Assembly (NCBI GenBank): GCA_013368315.1
Contig: JAACJM010000113.1
Coordinates: forward strand, 124,001-188,000
Length of the DNA: 64,000 bases
Direction: 5' to 3'
Source: Tetrapyrgos nigripes
Taxonomy: Eukaryota > Basidiomycota > Agaricomycetes > Agaricales > Campanellaceae
This document shows positions 24,785-34,896 of this stretch, piece after piece; positions within the stretch are counted from its first letter, which is position 1; each line of letters opens with the position of its first letter. Under the pieces are notes generated by a model. That model was not told the origin of the DNA. It ran no database searches and worked only from the letters and a program-made list of their open reading frames with translations. The position numbers and the translations under genes were made by a program.

Positions 24785-25645
24785 ATGTCCTTATACACGA
24801 CACGGACATCAGATCTGTGGCTTCCCCATTCATATCAAGATCTGAACGACCTTCCCTCTCAAAGCATTATTTACGAGCCAGCACTAGGCGGCAGCAAGGT
24901 CGTCCGGACTGCTCCTGGTGTTTTGATCAAGTACAGAGGCGACCTCGCCGAAGAGGTCATTTGTCTTCGTTACGTTCAAGAAAAACTGTCTGTTCGCCTC
25001 CCCCGCGTCCTCCATCATCCCGGGGATCCAACCATAGCTCGTCTCTGGGATCCGCTGGCGGAGCCAAGGCCGCGGGTTTGGTATCTCTGTATGGACGAGA
25101 TTCCTGGAACTCCCTTGCACAAGGTCATCGATACTTTGTCTCCTCAACAACTTGACCACATCGCTTCTCAACTGAAAGCGATCCTTTCCGAAATGCACGC
25201 TATCAAAGCACCCCATGTCGGTTCGGTCAGCGGTGGTCCCTTCCGGAACCAGTATTTTTATCTGCATTCCATACAGCCCAAGCATGCATGGACCACTGTG
25301 GACGAGTTCATCGACCATTTTCGTCAGCTTTTGATGTCGTTTGGCACTGAGAAGTATACGAAAGAACTCCTCGATAAATTCCCTCGTGATGGTCCTGTAT
25401 ATTTTACTCATGGCGACCTTGTACCCCAGAATATCCTCGTCAATGCTTCGACCATAACTGGCATCATAGATTGGTCGACGGCAGGGTTTTATCCCGAATT
25501 CTGGGAGTACTGCCGTATGTACGAGGAGGCTGCAAATTTTCCCAACTGGAATCACGTCCTTGGAGTCATTTATCCTATGCCATGTCGGGAGGAGGAGATT
25601 AGTGCCTTTCATCGCCTGAGGGGAGCTTTGGAGTATAATTTGTGA
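24785..25645 (+). CDS. APH/choline-kinase-fold phosphotransferase
   Basis: A kinase-like protein of the aminoglycoside phosphotransferase superfamily, a large family in Agaricomycetes with mostly unknown substrates. The catalytic loop is FTHGDLVPQNILVN (HGD-x4-N) and the metal-binding Asp lies in GIIDWSTAGFYPEFWEY. An N-lobe Lys is in GVLIKYRGDLAEEV. YLCMDEIPGTPLHKV matches the hinge region. The body is one long exon. I chose MSLYTTRTSDLW as the start because an acceptor-like cag lies just before it; an in-frame Met at 24740 is the alternative. It could modify a small metabolite, and there is no neighbour that tells which. Antibiotic resistance should not be assumed. Confidence 0.8.
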   Translation: MSLYTTRTSDLWLPHSYQDLNDLPSQSIIYEPALGGSKVVRTAPGVLIKYRGDLAEEVICLRYVQEKLSVRLPRVLHHPGDPTIARLWDPLAEPRPRVWYLCMDEIPGTPLHKVIDTLSPQQLDHIASQLKAILSEMHAIKAPHVGSVSGGPFRNQYFYLHSIQPKHAWTTVDEFIDHFRQLLMSFGTEKYTKELLDKFPRDGPVYFTHGDLVPQNILVNASTITGIIDWSTAGFYPEFWEYCRMYEEAANFPNWNHVLGVIYPMPCREEEISAFHRLRGALEYNL

Positions 25646-28299
25646 TGGGTGGGAGGTTTGGAGAGCATAATCCATGGAAGCTTTTTGGAGTAGTCTACAT
25701 AAGTATGTACGCTCTGTGAGGTCTATATGCCATAGTACGTGTTATGTATCGTATGCCCAATTGATCTTGACCATTTCTGACTATTCGGTTTGATAGCTTG
25801 CAAAGGTGTACTTGGCTATGATTTTCATATCCAAGTGGGCTATTTCTTCCTCTTGCCTGGTGCTCCTGGGCCCCACCCATGACAAGGACCTCTTGGCGCG
25901 GCCTGTACGTCTTTTTCCTTCATCTCATCATCTCACATAATTATTTGCCCAACATGACACCAAAGTCGAAGAATAATAGAAGAAGACCTTTTATTACATG
26001 CAAGCTCATGGCACTTCGTTTTACAGGCGTGAAAGACAAGACCACCAACCCAGTACTAATCTATCTTTATTTAAATATCATTCCAATCTCATTCAGTGGA
26101 AAACATCAACAGACTTGCAACAAACGCCCATAAGAGCAACACGTTACACTACTTCCGAGCTCTCAATTCGGTTAGCCCCAACTGCAAGTCCGAGTCAGCC
26201 CTAGTCATGGAACTAACGATAGGTCTCGTCAGGCTAGCTACTCAGATGGGAATCCTAACGATGCTTGACGCCTTACGGATGCACCTTCTCATTCTCTCTA
26301 TCCGTACACCATTCTCAAGCTCTCAATTCGGTCTCAACCATTGATAGGTCCGCTTGAGGCACTATTGATACATATGTTTGACCAATATTAATGCCCTTAG
26401 GACCTTATGAATACCACCCAAGGCTGCTTCACAACCATCTCCCAACTTTCCGAGTTCAACTTGTAGCTGGTACCACTTGGCACGTTTCGCTGCCGTGGGT
26501 CCCGTATTTTCAGGCTCATTCTCCCGATCGAGTGCTCACCCAATCCGATTTTCTAAGTTCTTCCATTGCCGACTCATACGTCCTTACATTGCTCGCTCGG
26601 CCTCCTTCTCCTTGGTCCTCAGCTGGCTCCAATGTAGGAATTCCAAAGAAATTCTCTCTGTGTGTCTTTTCCTCTCCACTAGCATATCATGAACAGCCCA
26701 TGATTGTAGTTCCTCCGCGGGTAAACCCCATCGAATTTCGACTAATACATCTCACTCTGGCTGCTGGTCCTCCTAGCTTCTTCGATGTTTCTCTGTGAAA
26801 TTTTTTTCCCGAAAAGTTGGGCTTCTTCAGCCCTTTGGTATATACACGGTGTGCACCGATGGCCCAGCGTGCATCGTTCATCAGTGGCACTACATGCAGA
26901 GACTCGGCGATATCGGTGGCTGAAGACCGCCATATAAGCACGTGCACTCGAATCTACCATCTGGACTCGTATATATGACGCTTTGAAACCCCCCAGAGGC
27001 ACTATTCATGCATTCATGAGCGCTATATTATAGTATATATACCAATATTGGCCCCTTCAGTATAATTACCTATATCCTTTCCTTTGAACAAGTTCCTGCT
27101 TTGATATACTACTTCAAGTTATATGCCATACTTCAAGGTCATTTTGGCCGTTTACTACCGGCGGGTGAGACGCGAGCGTCTTTCAATGACTTTTTGCTGA
27201 CCTGACTGTAGAAGCCTTCAATCTAGCACTTTTTCCAACTTGCATTATTTCGCGTGGTGCCGGGCTTACCATTCTGCGGAGAGTGCAAGCTACACAAACG
27301 TGAGTACTCCTTCCATTTTCCTGAGACAAAGACAAAAGTCTGTAGTACTACATATTCATCTACTAGAACGACGGTGCCACCAGGACAGCATGTACCTCTT
27401 ACTGCAATCGCTGTCGGAAATGGAATTTCTCCGTGACAAGCTGAGTATCCCCTCAACGTATAAGGGGGTTATTAAGAGGGATTTCAGCTATTCACAGGGT
27501 ATAATTGAGGTATAAATACGATACTTAGATAGACTGTATCTTTACTCGTTTACCTCAGGTACCATACGAGGTCAAATGTTCTTATCCACCCCTTTTTTCG
27601 TATTTCTACAATTGCCACACTGGAAATAAGCAATGGGGCACATAGTACATACGTGTAAGGCACCAGTGGAGGCAGCGTAGTCTGCGGGTCGAATGTCAAG
27701 CAGACGGAGCATATTGGTGGCGACGAATCATTTAAGGGCTACTGAAAGCAAGCCGGGGCTCCTGCCAGTGGTTCAGGCGCGGATTAGTCATGGAGAGCGA
27801 TACATTCTGAGTTGATTTCTGAGTATGTTTCTTCTGTGTCATGATCAAGTCCTTGAATCCTCTTTTGTTTTTCATGCAAGATATGATATGTACATACTAG
27901 GTTAGGCCACTGTCAAAGCTGGATATACAGATGGCTTATCTTATGGTTTACGCGACATGCATGCGCCCAAAGTATACTTATATGCCAAATATTAATAAAG
28001 AATTTGATGGGCATTCCAAAAATGGAAACTCGTACCTCAAGTTAGACGAAGCTCCTAGAATCTTCTTTCAAGGCCTTCAGGCAGCCTAAGCACCGAAGGT
28101 TTCAACAGCGCTTTCTTCCTCTTCCCTTTCACTAGGCGATTGGAATGGTGTTGCTTCTCCCCGACTCATCTTGGTTTCTGTAACGGCCTGAGCACTCCAT
28201 ATCTCATCATCCTGGTGCGACTTTTTTCAAATTACTCCCTTCCTCTCATCCATCTCACATGATTTCTACGGTACCACGTACGCGTTCGCAACTATGTAG
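25646..28299. other. 2.6 kb sparse region with decayed fragments
   Basis: No intact gene is visible. A fragment of the neighbouring orphan gene lies at 25996-26045. On the minus strand, 26391-26520 reads openly as AAKRAKWYQLQVELGKLGDG and GCEAALGGIHKVLRAL, which looks like coding text but cannot be joined to a start. The motif agctctcaattcggt occurs twice (about 26158 and 26321). AT-rich runs at 27000-27120 and 27880-28030 hold nothing recognisable. I read this as a gene graveyard and not as one gene. Confidence 0.5.
25996..26045 (+). pseudogene. Fragment of the orphan gene at 28300
   Basis: Bases 25996-26017 are identical to 28367-28388 over 22 positions (the codons for MQAHGTS), and the next ~20 bases are about three-quarters identical. 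The frame is soon lost. It is in the same orientation as the intact gene. Confidence 0.5.
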
Positions 28300-28770
28300 A
28301 TGCCCATCGGAACGAGCGTAAACTATTACAATTTCATCCCAGATGATGACACCGACAAAGACGTTTACATGCAAGCTCATGGCACTTCCTTTGACGGTCG
28401 CGAAAGACACGTCGTGATCCATTGGAAAAACGGCAGGCTCGGTGATAGCCCCGTCACTCAACTTGTCCAACTCTCTGGTATACGAGGAAATTTCTCGTAT
28501 GATAGTCTCCCCATAGCCAAGATCCGTAACGCTGCGACGATGGATTCCCATACTCAGTACTATTTGGGAACTTTTACGAGGGAGGAACGGAAGCTGCTAC
28601 TGGAACTAGCGAAAGATATTGAGTATGAGAGCACGTCAACGATTAATGGGTGTAGGGTCTGGATGAGGGATTTGCTGCTGGCGATGGTTAACAAGGATTT
28701 GATTTCGGAGGAGACGTTTGACCAAATTGAGGAGAATGTTCCTCTTCCCGAACGTCAGCCTGAACAATGA
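28300..28770 (+). CDS. Fungal orphan protein, unknown function
   Basis: A single-exon 156-residue protein: MPIGTSVNYYNFIPDDDTDK, then VYMQAHGTSFDGRERHVVIH, WKNGRLGDSPVTQLVQLSG, NFSYDSLPIAKIRNAATMDS, YYLGTFTREERKLLLELAKD, NGCRVWMRDLLLAMV and a tail EENVPLPERQPEQ. I recognise the arrangement (G-T-x-x-D/P-G-R-x-R-H-V, then Y-x-L-G-T-F-T, then the closing N-G-C-x-V-W-x-R-D-L-L) as a small uncharacterised family common in Agaricomycete genomes, but I know no function for it. It has no signal peptide or membrane segment. A degraded copy lies 2.3 kb upstream, which fits the family's tendency to multiply locally. Confidence 0.75.
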   Translation: MPIGTSVNYYNFIPDDDTDKDVYMQAHGTSFDGRERHVVIHWKNGRLGDSPVTQLVQLSGIRGNFSYDSLPIAKIRNAATMDSHTQYYLGTFTREERKLLLELAKDIEYESTSTINGCRVWMRDLLLAMVNKDLISEETFDQIEENVPLPERQPEQ

Positions 28771-29218
28771 TGATGAAGGAATGCCTTGGATGTAGGACGA
28801 CGGGACAGGTTTCATTCCTGTCGCTTGTACGACGCGTGGAACGTTGAGTCTTCCTCCTGGCTTCAGGCTCATACCTCATCAGCGCTAAACCAACGAAGCT
28901 CACGAATACACGACAGATGAGACATTGGACACTGCATACATTTTTGGTGGTTATACCTAGTTGCATACACGGTCAAAGTAACGTACACCCAGAAAACAAC
29001 ATGAAGTCATTTCGGTGTCATTGCCACTTTTCATAATCATAATCACAGCGCAGTGAGTACAAGTGAGTACAGATTGAGTACAGTCTTGGCAGGAGCTAGT
29101 ACATATTAGAAAACAGTAGCACACTAGTCGTCAAGGCAATTAATATGATAACAGTACAGGTTGATTATACGAGAGGATGCAGGTATAGCACCAGGCAGAG
29201 AAGGCGTGGAACAGATCT
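28771..29218. other. Intergenic between convergent genes
   Basis: Convergent 3' flanks of the orphan gene and HOP2. A short repeat, gagtacaagtgagtacagattgagtac, lies near 29055. No gene is seen. Confidence 0.5.
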
Positions 29219-30345
29219 TCAGCGCTTCCTCTTCAATGGGTTCTTGCTCACAGCAAACAAAGCACTCTTCTCCAAAGCGGTGTGTTCGGAAGTGTCAAGT
29301 TCTATTCCTAGGTCTTCAACCAAGATTTCTATGTCTTGCGGAGGAACAGCGTCCATAACAAGTTGCCAGAGTCTGGAAAATACCAAATAGAGAACAAGGG
29401 CATCAGTAAAAAGATGGGAGGGGGTGGCGCTTTGAGGTTTTGATGGAACACGGAACGCGGAGAGGTCGTCAAGGTACGGAAACGCACGAGTTGTAGATCT
29501 TTTTTCGTCTTATCCATTCAGTGCGCCACTTCAGCCATTCAGCGTCCATTTTTGCAATATCTTCCGCAGAAACAAGTGGTGCCCCAAGACGAAGCGGTTG
29601 AAGCACTTCGTTACGTTTCGTGATCTTCAAGAAGTAATGAGCAGCGGTACCGATAGAGAACGAGCTGGTGCCTCACCTCGGCCTTTAGGTTAGCAATTTC
29701 TTTCTCGACCTCTGTATCAGATGGGGTGCTCTTTAGCTTCACAAGCTCTGATATAAAAAGTGTAGGAAGCGCATCAGAAGCTCTGTACAAGCATTTTGGA
29801 TAGTATACATGAGGGGTCTCACCGTTATTCAAAGCTTTGATTTGAGCAATTGACTCTTTATTCTCCTCGTCCAGTTGCTTGTACTCTTCTTCAAGTACAG
29901 TAATCGTCTCTTTTGGAAGCGTGTCTAGCTTGTCCTGGCTCACGACGAAAAAGGTCATCTTTCCTGGAATGATGGTCTGCGTCAGCTCGGATCACCGAGG
30001 AATGGAAATATAAAGGCACCGTATGTCTTTTGCACCAGCTCGCCCTTTTCAGCGAGAGCCACTAGGATTTTCTGAGTTGCGGTTTTCGCTACAGCCCCTT
30101 TGAGATTTGCGGCAACATCTACTGCTCCATATGGCCGATTCATCTGCAAGTATATTCAAGTTGGGACGTGTCGTGTCTATGTAAAAGTCGCATCATGATT
30201 GGACGAACCTTTCGGACATATTCGAGCACTTTGTTCTCCGCTGGTGGAGACATCAGAAGAAATGATCTGTTGGCGATGAAATAAAGATACCTTCTTGGCC
30301 CTTGAGTACTTTGACGTCCGATTTGGTTTTGGTCGACAATGACAT
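29219..30345 (-). CDS. HOP2: Meiotic recombination factor HOP2 (TBPIP/PSMC3IP)
   Basis: A homologue of Hop2/PSMC3IP, which with Mnd1 helps Dmc1 and Rad51 pair homologous chromosomes in meiosis. Exon 1 encodes MSLSTKTKSDVKVLKGQE. The N-terminal winged helix follows: VLEYVRKMNRPYGAVDVAAN, LKGAVAKTATQKILVALAEK, GELVQKTYGK, MTFFVVSQDKLD. The coiled coil has LEEEYKQLDEENKESIAQIK and KLKSTPSDTEVEKEIANLKA. The C-terminus carries AEWLKWRTEWIRRKKIYNSF and ends KNPLKRKR. At least five introns. The length (about 215-220 residues) fits. It is divergent from the LEU5-like gene, with starts 227 bases apart. A meiosis gene fits a sexual basidiomycete. Confidence 0.9.
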
Positions 30346-30572
30346 GGTGAGCAATCCCGTCCGGAGCAAAACTGAAGCGATCACGTGGCTACCCGGTGTA
30401 TGACGTTGCCGTGAATCGGACCTTGCTTTCTCAAACTTTTCTCAAACTTCTAAGCATCTCTTGCCAGACGACCTCTAACTCTAGGGTGAGCAGCTCAGTA
30501 TCTATTTGTTTTCTTGCCTTACCTCTTTTATTTTGCAGGACATTCGTATGCGACGCACTATAGGCGGTGCAA

Positions 30573-31790
30573 ATGAGTTCGAATGTCTCCAAATCTCGAG
30601 ACAAGCAAAGCCTTCACTATATTATCTATTCTGGAATTGCAGGCGGCTTTGCTGGTTGTGTGGTGCGCTGTCTGAGTATTTATTTTCCAGGTCCATCATT
30701 CTGAAAATGTTTCCGCAGGCAAAGACCGTAGTCGCACCTCTTGATCGGGTGAAGATTTTGTTTCAGGCATCTAATCCAGACTTTCAGAAATATGCAGGTG
30801 GGACTTGCATTTTTACCCTACTGAACAGGCTCTCAATCATTTGTAGGAAGCTGGAGTGGAGCCTTTCGCGCTGGACATGAGATTTTCAATTCGCAAGGAG
30901 TTCGCGGATTATTCCAAGGACATTCCATGACACTGCTTCGTGTTTTTCCCTACGCTGCTATCAAATTCATGGCATACGACCAAGTACATCATGCAAGTCT
31001 GAATTATGCCATGTGTCATGTGCAGTGCTCTGACGCAAGACGTAGATCCTAATGCCCACTAGAGAACAAGAGACCAATTTTCGTAGATTTGCTGCCGGTT
31101 CAATATCTGGTGCGTGTCGACCATCAAAGTTTGTCATGAAACACTGCATAACTCACGAGGCATACAGGAACACTATCTGTATTCTTTACATACCCTCTTG
31201 AAGTTATCCGCGTCCGAATGGCTTTTCACACTCGAACCACCGGCCAACACAATAATCACCTAGCCTTATATCAAACGCTCCATCAAATGTATCATGAACG
31301 TGCCCTCGAACCTCAATCCATCGCCACATCGTCAAAGTCTGGGGCTGTTCCGGTTGCCAGCAAGCAGTTTCTTAATCAATTTCCTATACTGAAATTCTAT
31401 CGCGGCTTCACTGCCACTATTATTGGCATGATCCCCTACGCTGGAGTATCTTTTCTGAGCTGGGGTTATCTGCGCGCGCGTTTCATCCCTGAGGGGGATA
31501 AAAATAGTAAAGCGACGCCCCTTGCAGACCTTACTATCGGTGCAGTATCGGGTGCAGTTGCACAGACTGCTTCTTATCCGTTCGAAGTTATTCGACGGAG
31601 AATGCAGGTGGGAGGTATCACCAGACCTGATAGATGGCTCCGTTGGGGAGAGACAATATCTTCGATATGGAAAGCTTCGGGTTGGAGGGGTTTTTATGTT
31701 GGACTGACCATTGGATACCTAAAGGTTGTACCAATGACCGCTGTTAGCTTTGCTGTGTGGCAAGGGGGAAAGCGCATTTTGGGTGTCTAA
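30573..31790 (+). CDS. Mitochondrial carrier, LEU5/SLC25A16-42 type (CoA transport)
   Basis: A six-helix mitochondrial carrier. It starts [20 protein letters not shown] and IAGGFAGCV. The three signature repeats are [20 protein letters not shown] and [11 protein letters not shown]. Between them lie [13 protein letters not shown] and [20 protein letters not shown]. This order, with PLDRVKIL in repeat 1 and the GxxPYAGVSF segment, is that of yeast Leu5 and human SLC25A16/SLC25A42, which bring CoA into mitochondria. A ~50-residue loop ([13 protein letters not shown] to [10 protein letters not shown]) extends the matrix side of repeat 2. Four introns are at about 30662-30719, 30798-30845, 30984-31052 and 31110-31168. 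The identification as the CoA carrier is by family pattern and is fairly secure. Confidence 0.87.
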
Positions 31791-31996
31791 TCAGGTGCTC
31801 GTTGAATGGTTGTCGGGTTCTGTGTACGTTAATGTTTCAGCACTACTTTAACCTCTTCTGCTCTGTATTCTCTATCATAAAAGGCAGCTTTGTCAGCGAT
31901 ATGTCGAATGTAGACGCACCGCCAATTCAACCAATGCGAGCAGTGTTTGAGTTGCTCAGCCATCAATCTGTCCTGGCTCTCTTCTTTTAAAAAGAG

Positions 31997-34896
31997 ATGG
32001 AGAAAACAGAATCTGTATCACCTCCTCCGGTCAATATGGAGACTCCCAGGGTAGATCCTCAACCACAAGCAGCTTCACCTAGAGAGAAAAAGACCCGTCG
32101 ACGCCTCAGGTTGAGTTGTGTTGAATGCACCAAACGACGCCAGGTAAGCGTGTTTTAGTGGTTTTAATGTATTGTCGATCCTTACACTGGCGTGATTTTC
32201 ATAGAAATGCGATCGCAAGTACCCTTGTGGGCTCTGTGTCTCGAGAGATGTGTCCCATCTCTGCCGATGGGAAAGCGTACCATTTGCTCGTCCTCCTCCC
32301 GGCAGACCCCCGAACTATCCAGGTCCCGACAGCGAGACAGTCATCAGGGAGCTTACGGAACGAATCACCGTCCTAGAACGAGCTCTAGCAGAACGCGAGA
32401 CGGAATTTCATTCTGATCCAGACTCTGACCAAAAACTATATTCCCCCGCGTTCTCTTCAGACAATTCACCTCTCCCTTTGCAAGAGAGCTCGTTTTACTT
32501 CCCTCCTGACGCTCATCTCTCTGGATTTGTACCACTGCCAGTACAGCCAACGTACTGGGAGGTGTTTAAACCGGCGGATTCTCTCATCCATCTTGCTTTG
32601 GGACAATTAGGAGAGTATCTGGGTCGTGGTAGCTCACTAGACTGCCTACGCATTGTAAGTCACAGTCGCATTATTGCTAACTTGGCTCTGATTTTATTAC
32701 GACAGATAAGTGTCGGGGAACAAAGCGAAATTCCCTCTTTCCGGTACAATACATCAACAGAGGCTTTCTTAGGCTCGCAATGGCCAGATAGACTGCTAAC
32801 ATCTATTGAGCAGCTGGCCAGCAACACCCCGTCCGTCGAGAATATGAACCTCCTACTACCTACTTTCTTTTCTAAAAAGAACTGGGCTTTTGGCATTCCA
32901 GAAGACTGGTTCTATGATGCCGTTTCTCAGTTGATGAACCCTCTCCACCGCACTCATACCGATATGAGAATCAATCCAAACTGGTTGTCCTTGTTGTTCG
33001 CTGTTCTCGCGTGTGCCTCCAACACAGACTGTGCCGGCAATGACGAGGTAGCTAATCCTAAAATGTCTATCAGCTCTGATCGCTACTTTTCGGCTTCGAC
33101 AAACGCCTTGAACATCGCGGAAAGCATGTATCAAGATAGGCCTTCTCTAGATCTCACTGATGCCATGCCGTTTTCCGCCACTGATGGCTCAGTACTCGGC
33201 TGTTTGGCTGTCCCCATTTTGTGCGACCACTACGTCGCTAAAGGACGACTCAGTGAAGCTTGGAAGTTGCTCGGCCGTTGGCTTCGTATAGCAGAAGCTA
33301 TCGGACTACATGTGGACCCCGATCGACACGGGTGGAGGGACATGTCACAGGAGAAGAAAGGTCTTCGGAGGATTGCATGGCATAACCTTACTGCCTGGGA
33401 CAAGTCAGTGCATTGATCAGCATGTGCCACTTACACAATCAAGACTCATATGTGATCTTTATCCTTTCTAGGTTCTACTCTTTGGCACTTGGTAGGCCGA
33501 GTATGACTGGCCAGACCTGCAGTGTCAAGCCTTCTGCAATAAACTCAGGCGATGGCTACGGTTTCGCTAGGACTGCTTTGCATAAGCTGAGCGACATTGC
33601 TGGCGAAATTAACACAAAGGTGAAGTAATCCCTTGTACAAGTCTGATCAGCGTGCTTATTATGATTCGGTTGACAGTGCTTGGGTAGCGAATTACCTTCT
33701 TTCCAAGTGATAGAGGACCTCGATGACGGCCTGGAGCGGTGGAAGTATGGACTGCTTCCCGGCCTTCACGTTTATGACCTCAACAGTGGCGTTATGCCAT
33801 CCACGTCCCCTGAAGTATTTCAGATGACCTATTCTCCTCCTCGAATTCATAATCTCTCCGACCAATCTTACACGCTGTCAACCTGGTACTGGTTCATTCG
33901 GTTGAAAATGCATCTTGTCCATGTCGCATACGGATCCGGATCCGCACCTGGAACTTCTAGAAATGCCCAAACTCTTTCTCGCGCACGGAGTCGAGTCCAT
34001 GCCATCACTTCTTGTGTACAACTGATCCAATTGCAATGTGATGTGTACGAAAACATTGTCGTTGGTTCTCGTCCACTCACAGCTACAACACGTTGTCCAA
34101 ATTGGGAACTCCGTCAGAACCAGGACCAGAACATCAGAACCACTCACCTCCCGCAGTGGGGATTCCAAAGCGTCTACACCCTCTTCGAAGCATCTATTGC
34201 GTTAGCTTGTGTTCGGGATTGGCAGCTACTTGGGGAAGACACGATTACGATTAGCCACGCCGAGATTTTGCTGCATCGGGCGTATAACGTATTCAACTGT
34301 ATCGTCAACGAGAAGCCCCCTGCATCATTCACCCAGGCTTCTGGGACTGGTACAGGATCGGGGGAGGATTTACCTACAGCTGCGTGCTCGTTATTGAGAA
34401 TGTTGCTTCGGAAGGCAGAACCAGATCTTGAAGACCAAGCTCTTCAAGATCTTCGAGGCTTTCAAAACCTTCAGCAACAGCACCAGCAGGTTATTCCAGG
34501 GCCCCAGTCTCACTCTCAATCTCTCATGACGTCGACCAATTCGTATCCCCTTACGCTCGCGACTCCTGCTCCTCCTAGCCCGCCATTGCATCAGTCTCAG
34601 TCGCTCATGGCGAGGTCGTACCCCTAGGCCACAACATTTCTTCCCCAGTTCCTCCTAGCCCGCCTTCGTTATCCTCTAGTCCTCTGTTAATTGCCAGTGG
34701 AGGCAAAAACCTCAGCAGTCGGACATCGACTCAGGTGCCGCCCAACATGGCGCTTGTCTCAAGTCCAGATGATGGGATGAATATAATAGGACATACAGGG
34801 CTTTGGTCGCATGACATTGATGTGGCTAATGCTCAGGGTATGCAGACACAGACCTCGACTCACGCTCGTTGGTCTGTTGATGACAATTCGCTTTAG
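31997..34896 (+). CDS. Zn2Cys6 fungal transcription factor
   Basis: A fungal binuclear zinc cluster regulator. It starts MEKTESVSPPPVNMETPR with a basic run KKTRRRLRLS. The zinc cluster is CVECTKRRQKC, split by a 62-base intron after the Gln, then DRKYPCGLC and a last Cys in VSHLCRW. A short coiled coil (IRELTERITVLERALAERE) follows. The middle domain is the fungal-specific TF region, with LGRWLRIAEAIGLHVDP and FYSLALGRPSMTG. A Gln/Ser/Pro-rich tail closes the protein. The frame ends at 34627 if unspliced, but removing a 55-base intron that ends at the cag before 34655 (donor gtctca near 34600) carries the frame on through PPSPPSLSSSPLLIA to VDDNSL and TAG at 34896. I prefer the longer form. 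No target pathway is evident from the neighbours. Confidence 0.85.

Noticed and set aside
24598..25155. A second + frame overlapping the phosphotransferase
   Set aside because: Its text is Arg/Ser-rich shadow of the real frame, which carries HGD-x4-N and the downstream Asp.
24785..25645. Antibiotic-resistance gene
   Set aside because: The APH fold is shared by many metabolic kinases in fungi; nothing here points to an antibiotic substrate.
26391..27002. A full gene on either strand
   Set aside because: Open frames exist on both strands but none has a family motif, consistent introns or a start; kept only as a note on decayed sequence.
26349..27060. Direct repeats (gaggcactatt.at.cat ... accaatatt) bounding a transposon
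   Set aside because: The match is short and gapped, with no inverted ends or target duplication.
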